Source of the DNA: Gorillibacterium sp. | GTDB lineage: Bacteria > Bacillota > Bacilli > Paenibacillales > NBRC-103111 | NCBI GenBank assembly: GCA_023511325.1 | Contig: JAIMBU010000095.1 | Location: forward strand, 1 to 7,757 | Length of the DNA stretch: 7,757 nucleotides | Reading direction: 5' to 3' | Part shown: positions 1 through 5,500 of the stretch, in pieces | How the letters are laid out: each line of letters opens with the position of its first letter | Position numbering within the stretch: the stretch's first letter is position 1 | The notes under the pieces: generated by a model | What the model saw: the letters and a program-made list of their open reading frames with translations, nothing else | What the model was told of the DNA's origin: nothing | The model's database searches: none | Program-made: the position numbers and the translations under genes

Positions 1-44
1 ATCATCAACAGTCCCGCCCATTAATGGGCGGGACTGTTGATGAT
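1..44 (-). terminator. 44-nt perfect palindrome, probable terminator of the LysM-M14 peptidase gene
   Basis: Bases 1-20 are the exact reverse complement of 25-44, with TTAA in the centre, giving a GC-rich 20-bp stem. It starts 33 bases beyond the peptidase stop codon (78-80), where a terminator is expected. No T-run follows on the plus strand (AATGCC). Any T-run on the minus strand would lie beyond the left edge, so the terminator call rests on position and stem strength. A dispersed intergenic palindrome is the alternative. Confidence 0.6.
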
Positions 45-77
45 AATGCCAAGAAAGGTTCTGTCAACCATAACTAC

Positions 78-1286
78 TTACTGTGTACTAGCCAACGCCT
101 CCAACACAATCTCCGATACCTGCCGATAGATTTCAGGAAACTGCGAGACAGGTAGTGGATTGACGCCTAACCCTGACTCGATCGTGAAGCCTGGACGGCG
201 ATATTCTTGAATAAACCAATCCTTGTAACCGGCGTCACTTTCGATATTCGAGACAGGTCGATAGGTGCTGACCTGAGCGAAGCGTTCAGCCAATGGGGCT
301 GACTCCGGCGGCTCCAGTCCGCGGTATGTATAATAGATCTCCTGGCCCTGGGTGTGAAATGCAATCACCATCTGGAAATTTGCCGCGGTCGTATAATCTG
401 CAATCGCAATGGCCTCTGGCTCTGAGAGCGGGGCTGCTCCCGGATAATCCCTTGGTCCGGGGCCTGCGACTCCTCTTCTTGCCTTCTCCTCCTCCCAATG
501 AGCAGGGAATTGGTCATTGAGGTCCACGCCGTGAATATTAGCTTTCCAGCCAGAGAAGTCATATGAATCGTTATTCCATTCCAGCAATTGTGCATAATAG
601 GGGTGCTGCGGCGTTATTCCCTCCTGCACCAGCTCGATGCCATCCGGATTGAGCATGGGAACAACCCAGAGCGAGGTGGTTTCAAGCCACTGCCCCACGG
701 GACGACCACGCAGCATTCTCCCCGTGGCATAAGCCTCGCAACAATCCTCCAGCAGCTTCATCAACACAGCAGCCGTAATCCATTCATTGGCATGAATGGC
801 GGCATTTAAATGTAGGCGTTTGGTTCCATTGCCAAGCTTAGCTGCAATCAGTTCCTTTCCCAGAACACTTTGGCCAATCACTTCCGTCTGCAGAAAAGGG
901 TAACGCTGCTTAAGCAGTCCCATATCTTCACGAAGCTCTACATAGCCATAGGGAAAGGCTGGACTAACAACATCCATTCCACGGCTTGGTGGCAAAACAA
1001 TCAGGGTGCCGACTCGCAGCCGTCGAGGATCCAGACCCGAGTTCGCCCGCAGCAAATCGTCGAGTGCTATCTTGAAGCGACGACCGATATCATAGAGCGT
1101 GTCACCCTGTTGAATAATATATCGTCTAAGGGTCCGATCTGGGATCCGGATGACTTGACCAGGATAGATCATATCTAGTTCTTCCACTTGTGGATTGGCA
1201 GCCATCAGCTCTCCCAGCATAATGCCATTCTGGCGGGCGATCCGATAGAGCGTGTCCCCTCTCTTCGTCACATAATCAAACGCCAT
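78..1286 (-). CDS. LysM-M14 zinc peptidase, probable gamma-D-glutamyl-L-diamino acid endopeptidase
   Basis: This is a 402-residue zinc peptidase with two N-terminal LysM repeats (about residues 3-49 and 55-100, each with a GDTLY core) and an M14 catalytic domain (about 112-400). Visible M14 features are the zinc ligands His165 and Glu168 in HANEW, the third ligand His311 in AFHTQG, LNPDG near 213-217, and the catalytic Glu370 in FTIESG. The layout matches endopeptidase I of Bacillus sphaericus, which cuts the gamma-D-Glu/diamino acid bond of peptidoglycan stem peptides; LysM repeats bind the glycan. The Asn-Arg pair that grips a C-terminal carboxylate in carboxypeptidases is Asn257-Asp258 (VDLNDQF), consistent with endopeptidase action. 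There is no signal peptide, so the protein probably acts inside the mother cell or spore. The ATG at 1286 is chosen over the in-frame GTG at 1304 because AGAGGGG lies 8 bases before it and overlaps the GTG. A sigma-E-like promoter lies just upstream. Family is secure; exact bond specificity is inferred. Confidence 0.93.
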   Translation of the reverse strand: MAFDYVTKRGDTLYRIARQNGIMLGELMAANPQVEELDMIYPGQVIRIPDRTLRRYIIQQGDTLYDIGRRFKIALDDLLRANSGLDPRRLRVGTLIVLPPSRGMDVVSPAFPYGYVELREDMGLLKQRYPFLQTEVIGQSVLGKELIAAKLGNGTKRLHLNAAIHANEWITAAVLMKLLEDCCEAYATGRMLRGRPVGQWLETTSLWVVPMLNPDGIELVQEGITPQHPYYAQLLEWNNDSYDFSGWKANIHGVDLNDQFPAHWEEEKARRGVAGPGPRDYPGAAPLSEPEAIAIADYTTAANFQMVIAFHTQGQEIYYTYRGLEPPESAPLAERFAQVSTYRPVSNIESDAGYKDWFIQEYRRPGFTIESGLGVNPLPVSQFPEIYRQVSEIVLEALASTQ

Positions 1287-1294
1287 GTTGATGT

Positions 1295-1302
1295 CCCCTC
1301 TC
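1295..1302 (-). promoter_or_regulatory. Ribosome binding site of the LysM-M14 peptidase, deciding its start
   Basis: On the minus strand, GAGAGGGG stands 8 bases before the ATG at 1286. It coincides with the codons after the upstream in-frame GTG (1304), which itself has no purine-rich sequence at a suitable distance. This supports the shorter, 402-residue product. Confidence 0.75.
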
Positions 1303-1316
1303 ACCCAGAGTGCAAA

Positions 1317-1353
1317 GTTAAAACCGGCATCCTAAATGTATGCCGGTTTTAAC
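1317..1353 (-). terminator. Stem-loop terminator of murI, lying in front of the M14 peptidase gene
   Basis: Bases 1317-1330 pair perfectly with 1340-1353 (14 bp) around a 9-base loop. The stem has an AAAACCGG / CCGGTTTT form, with a minus-strand T-run inside the outer stem followed by AACTTTG. It begins 65 bases past the murI stop codon. Near-symmetry would let it work in both directions. Only 30 bases separate it from the peptidase ATG, so the peptidase needs either read-through or a promoter overlapping the hairpin. Confidence 0.7.
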
Positions 1354-1361
1354 CAAACTAT
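1335..1361 (-). promoter_or_regulatory. Candidate sigma-E (mother-cell sporulation) promoter for the M14 peptidase
   Basis: On the minus strand, CATACATT (1342 to 1335) matches the Bacillus sigma-E -10 consensus CATACAnT at every defined base. An ATA (1361 to 1359) lies 16 bases upstream, the expected -35 core and spacing. Transcription would start near 1327-1330, giving a leader of about 40 bases with the ribosome binding site. It fits a sporulation role for the peptidase. The -35 ATA is short and could occur by chance. A sigma-K reading fits less well, since AC is absent at its -35 position. Confidence 0.45.
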
Positions 1362-1418
1362 GTTGTTCATCTCCACAGAAAATCCTCTTAGAACATCTAC
1401 ACCAAACTACACTGCGCT

Positions 1419-2231
1419 TTAACAGATGGTTGGAACCTGCCAGACAATTGGCGCTAGATCAATTTGTTTGCCTAGCCATGCCGCCGTAATCTTGCGAAAA
1501 ATCGCCGGATCTCCACTGCAGAAAAATTGGTGAATGGGCACACTATCTGTGCTTTTGGCCAACAGTCCCCCATAGGAGAGAATCACGCTAATCTCTCTAG
1601 CCGTTTCCTCGGCTGAATTGATCAGTACAACAGAGGATCCCATAACCTCGGCAATGACAGGAGTCAAAAAGGGATAATGCGTACATCCAAGAATTAAGGT
1701 GTCCAATTGGTATTCCCGCAAGCGAGTCAGGGAAGTTCTAACGGTTACCCAAGTTTCAGGCGTATCCATCCTTCCTGCTTCAACGAGTGGAACGAATTCA
1801 GGACAGGCTAGACTAATAACTTCAAGATCGGGAGAAATTTCCTTTAAAGCTGCATCATACGCCTGACTTTTAACCGTTCCTTCCGTGCCAATCACACCAA
1901 TTTTTCCGCTTTCTGTCACTTTCATAGCTGCCCGGGCTCCTGGTTTAATCACACCGATAACGGGAACATCTACCCGCGAACGGATATCCTCCAGAGCCAC
2001 TGCTGTTGCGGTATTGCAAGCTATAACTACCATTTTGGGCTTGAATTTCATTAAATAGTCTACGATTTGGCGCGTAAATAAGATAACTTCATCTGCAGAC
2101 CGCGGACCGTAGGGCGCTCTTGCCGTATCACCGAAATATATAATCTTTTCCTGTGGCAGTTGCCTCAGTAATTCCTTAACAACCGTAAGCCCACCAACAC
2201 CTGAATCCAAAACAGCAATTGCATTATTCAC
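1419..2231 (-). CDS. murI: Glutamate racemase MurI (RacE)
   Basis: This cofactor-independent racemase interconverts L- and D-glutamate in the cytoplasm and supplies D-Glu for the MurD step of peptidoglycan precursor synthesis. With the start chosen here it has 270 residues, a normal length for the family. Visible signatures are the N-terminal LDSGVGG with Asp9, YFGDTARAPYG near 32-42, the first catalytic cysteine Cys72 in VVIACNTATA, and the second, Cys183, in LILGCTHYPF. Both general acid/base cysteines are present, so the enzyme should be active. A GTG at 2252 would add seven residues (KRKRTA-type) but has no ribosome binding site. The in-frame GTG at 2231 has AAGGAAG nine bases upstream and gives a start typical of Bacillota homologues. 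A stem-loop follows the gene, and the next gene on this strand encodes an enzyme that probably cleaves the D-Glu bond. No convincing sigma-A promoter was found in the short gap to the divergent ORF. Confidence 0.97.
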   Translation of the reverse strand: MNNAIAVLDSGVGGLTVVKELLRQLPQEKIIYFGDTARAPYGPRSADEVILFTRQIVDYLMKFKPKMVVIACNTATAVALEDIRSRVDVPVIGVIKPGARAAMKVTESGKIGVIGTEGTVKSQAYDAALKEISPDLEVISLACPEFVPLVEAGRMDTPETWVTVRTSLTRLREYQLDTLILGCTHYPFLTPVIAEVMGSSVVLINSAEETAREISVILSYGGLLAKSTDSVPIHQFFCSGDPAIFRKITAAWLGKQIDLAPIVWQVPTIC

Positions 2232-2240
2232 TGCGGTACG

Positions 2241-2249
2241 CTTCCTTTT
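2241..2249 (-). promoter_or_regulatory. Ribosome binding site of murI, deciding its GTG start
   Basis: AAAAGGAAG on the minus strand lies 9 bases before the GTG at 2231 and is inside the codons that would follow the upstream GTG at 2252. Nothing like a ribosome binding site precedes the upstream GTG (ACTGATCTT), so initiation at 2231 is preferred. Confidence 0.7.
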
Positions 2250-2279
2250 CACAAGATCAGTATGGTTTCATAGTAGGAT

Positions 2280-2489
2280 ATGAAATTGAAAGCTAAAATG
2301 TACAACGCGACTCTTCCTATTCCGCGCCTGTCGTTACTGGAGCTACTTCGGGATTTTTTTGAAATAGAGCGCCCCCCAATGATATATCAAAAGGATGCAG
2401 AACTTCAACTATCTAAAAAGATGAAAATTCCTTCACTCGACCATTATTATGCCTCTCCGTCCGCTATCGCATTGCGAAATGATGAATAG
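2280..2489 (+). CDS. Small hypothetical protein, divergent from murI
   Basis: This ORF would encode a 69-residue protein that I do not recognise. It is basic at the N-terminus (MKLKAKM), has a short hydrophobic-acidic stretch (LSLLELLRDFFEIE, about 18-31) that could form an amphipathic helix, and ends acidic (RNDE). There is no transmembrane segment, cysteine or signal peptide. Support for a real gene is positional: it fills the gap between divergent murI and the convergent glycosidase gene, and a strong hairpin starts at its stop codon. Against it, the ATG at 2280 has AGGA only one base upstream, too close for normal initiation. The TTG at 2286 is spaced better (7 bases) from the same AGGA, giving 67 residues; the ATG at 2298 has little upstream. 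No clear promoter is seen. It could be a remnant or a chance ORF. Confidence 0.4.
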   Translation: MKLKAKMYNATLPIPRLSLLELLRDFFEIERPPMIYQKDAELQLSKKMKIPSLDHYYASPSAIALRNDE

Positions 2490-2520
2490 AGAGACCCATG
2501 CATAATTGCATGGGTCTCTC
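2489..2520. terminator. Perfect hairpin between convergent genes, probable bidirectional terminator
   Basis: Bases 2489-2502 pair perfectly with 2507-2520 (14 bp) around a TAAT loop. The left arm begins on the last base of the small ORF's stop codon, and the right arm ends 15 bases from the stop codon of the large glycosidase on the other strand. The minus strand continues with TATTCATCATTT, moderately T-rich; the plus strand (ACAAAG) is not. It should therefore work better for the glycosidase transcript. Confidence 0.65.
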
Positions 2521-2535
2521 ACAAAGCTGTACCAT

Positions 2536-5500
2536 TTATTGTAGCTTCAAATACCGATAGAGCACTTGAGCCGCTTCGCCCCGGGTAACCGAAACGTTGG
2601 GGTGGAAAGAACCTGCCTGCTCCCATAAGCCAATTTGCGCCGCTGCATCTACACTGTTTAGTGCCCATGTGGATATCAGGTCGGTATCCGCATAGAAAGG
2701 CTCCACCTTTGATATCCATTTTCCTGTTGCATATTCGTAGGCACGAACGATCATGACAGCCATTTCCTGTTTGCTGATCCAATCGCCTGGAGCGAACATC
2801 GAGGCACTGCGGCCGCTAACAATGCCCGTTTCATACATTGCTGCAACTGCCGGAGCATACCAGGCATTTTGATAAACGTCTGAGAACGGGGCTGCCCCTT
2901 GTGCTTCGAGACCTAATGCGCGAGCCAAAAGCACTGAGAATTGGGCACGGGTCAGGTCGTCGTCCGCTCCGAATTCTAATTCAGTCAAACCGGACACAAT
3001 GTGCTTCGCTGCCAATACCCTCACTGCTTCGTAAAAATCAACATCCTTCGGCACATCAGAAAACGATTTATCATATTCCATGACAGAAAATGTGCTGAAA
3101 TGTCCGACTTCCACAGTGAGTGTACCTGCATCGATATTCGTATCTCCACCCATATAAATCCATTGGAGTCCCTCTTCGTTGTAATAATAAACACCGAGAA
3201 TTTCAGGATTGGCTACATTCTTGTTGTAAGGGAAGGTCAGGGTGATAGGTTTGACGAATTCTGTCATTTTGTGCTCTTTATTGTCCGCACTGATGACGGA
3301 AAAGGAAAAATCATAAGCCCCGCCTGCACTCTGCATACTCACTCCAACTGGGTGTTGAGCCTTCAAAGCATCGACACTTTTCGCATCGAGCGGGTCGGCT
3401 GTAAAAGAGATGGCGGAACCATTAATACCCGCAGCTTGAATCCACTCGTTGAGCTGGGTGATCACTTCGCCTGGTACGTTTATCATTACGTCTCCCGTAT
3501 GGATTTGTAGCGCTTTACCAGCCAACGTTTGGAATACGGTTGCCGGAATCACCAAGGTCTGTTGACCAACTTCCAGACTCAAGCTCGCCAGATTACCAGA
3601 TACCGCTGCCTTAATCTGCTCGAGAGTAACGGTGCGTATGTTAGTCGAACTATTATTACCATTACCATTACCGTCATCATTACTGTTACCGTTATTAGAT
3701 GTAGTTCTGGCAGGAACAAGAACGTTGATGGTGCCCGTCTGTGCTTTGCTGCCATCCGAAGTGCGGGTTACCTCCAACACGATGTCTACTGATGTTTCCT
3801 CGGCAGGTGGCGAGATCATGCCATTCAGGCTGATTACGGTCGGATTACTCGAGCTTTTGATCGTTATTGTATAACCTTGCAGGACGGACGGAAGTGTCAA
3901 CATCGTCGCATCTTTCGCTGGAGCCACAATTGTCGTAATATCCGTCGCGACGCTCGCTGCCGTCGGCGACTCGCCGAGCAAAACGGCTTTCCCCCATTTC
4001 TCACGATTTTGCGCGTTGCCGTCTACTCCGTTCCAAAAAAACTGACGCTCACGGCTTTTGACGCTAGCGTCGTCGAAGCCAATGTCGAAACGGATTGCTT
4101 TACCAGCTTCCGGATCAGTAATGTTCAAACTAGACAACGGGATGGCAGCTTCGATGACGTAACCCTGACCGTCGTTATCCCTGACTACTGCCATATCGAT
4201 TGGCGTTTGCTGAGCCCCATTGTACCAGTAATATTGTCCGTTACCCTCCTTCAGGGCGCCTGCCAGAACGAGTTGTGTATCCTTAAATTGTATAGATCCG
4301 CCCTGATCGACATTTTCTGGACCGATGAAGAGCTCAACCGCATCTCCATCCCAAATCCAATCACCTGTATTGACGTTTGTCATCGGTGTCGAATCGATGA
4401 TATGCGCATATAAATTCAGGTTTTCTTCATCCCAGGCCAGCCGCATATCGGCCGCAACACCCAGCTTGGAGGTGCCCAACACGCGATCCATATCCGTGAG
4501 CTCTACCCTTTGGCTTTCCGGCCAGAGCTCATCCAGTAATCCATCGATCACGATCGGTGAGGTTACCTGGGGAATATTAAGTACTTTATGTGAGTCCCGC
4601 TCTCCCTGGGCCGGGCTAAACGCATATTGATAAGGCTGTTTGTTGCCGAGTACAAGATCATAAATACTGTAGTTGGTTTCCATAACCGAGCTCAGAAAAT
4701 CCTTATACGGATGATCGGCTACATTCAATAGGCCGATGGCTCCGGCTTCTCCGCTTAAGCCTTGAAACCAACGTCCCGTCGGCGCCTGATCCAAATAAGC
4801 GAACCAATCCGTACCAACGACATAACCCGAAGCGGCCGCTTTCTCCACATAATTGCGGTACATTAAGCCTTTCTCATGCTCGTCAGCCGCCAGACGGGCA
4901 GCAAATGTCAATCCCTGCGTGGGTTCACCATAATGAAATTCGCTAAATATCATCGGTTTGCCACCGGATTGCTCATACATCGTTTTTAGCCGATCTAGGT
5001 TCAGATCGTAGGTGTAGTAGTTGTAGGTAAGTACATCCAGGTACTTGCCTGCCGCCGTTGCCAGGTATCCCCGCAGCTTGTCATCGTTCATCACCCCGGC
5101 AAGCCAGCGGTCGCCGATAATCATGTGGTTCGGATCCCATTCGCGAAAAGCGGTAGCAATCATTCCATAATAAGCATCCAGGTAAAGCTGGGTATAATCG
5201 TCCATATCCTTAACAGCAGCATCTGTCGTAACAGTGAGACTCTGCTCGTATAATTCGTCAAAGCTTGCCGCTGATTTAACCCACGCTGCATTAAACGCTG
5301 CAATATCGCCGTTGTATTTCAGCTTCAACATATCGACCAGACGTTGCTTCGAGCCAACCTCGCTTGCCTTGGCTGCTGGAATCTTGCTTTTGATTTGATC
5401 GAAGGGAAGTTCATTACCGAACATATAGCCGATCAGAGTTTGATCATCCTTGCGAGCAGCCAGTCCGGCAAATGCTGTACTCATATTGGCCGCCAGCCCC

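Noticed and set aside
167..1178. ORFs of 65-102 codons on either strand overlapping the LysM-M14 gene
   Set aside because: All lie inside the intact peptidase frame, lack recognisable motifs and are compositional shadows.
1335..1361. Sigma-K reading of the peptidase promoter
   Set aside because: The -10 would be CATAcatTT instead of CATAnnnTA, and AT rather than AC stands 17 bases upstream. Sigma-E fits better.
2232..2330. Possible sigma-A promoters for murI (TTGTAC with CATATC at 17 bp, or TACTAT)
   Set aside because: Each candidate has only three or four matches in at least one box, and several equally weak choices exist, so none is called.
2519..2782. 87-codon minus-strand ORF overlapping the 3' end of the glycosidase
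   Set aside because: It lies out of frame over the SLH coding region and resembles no protein, so it is a shadow frame.
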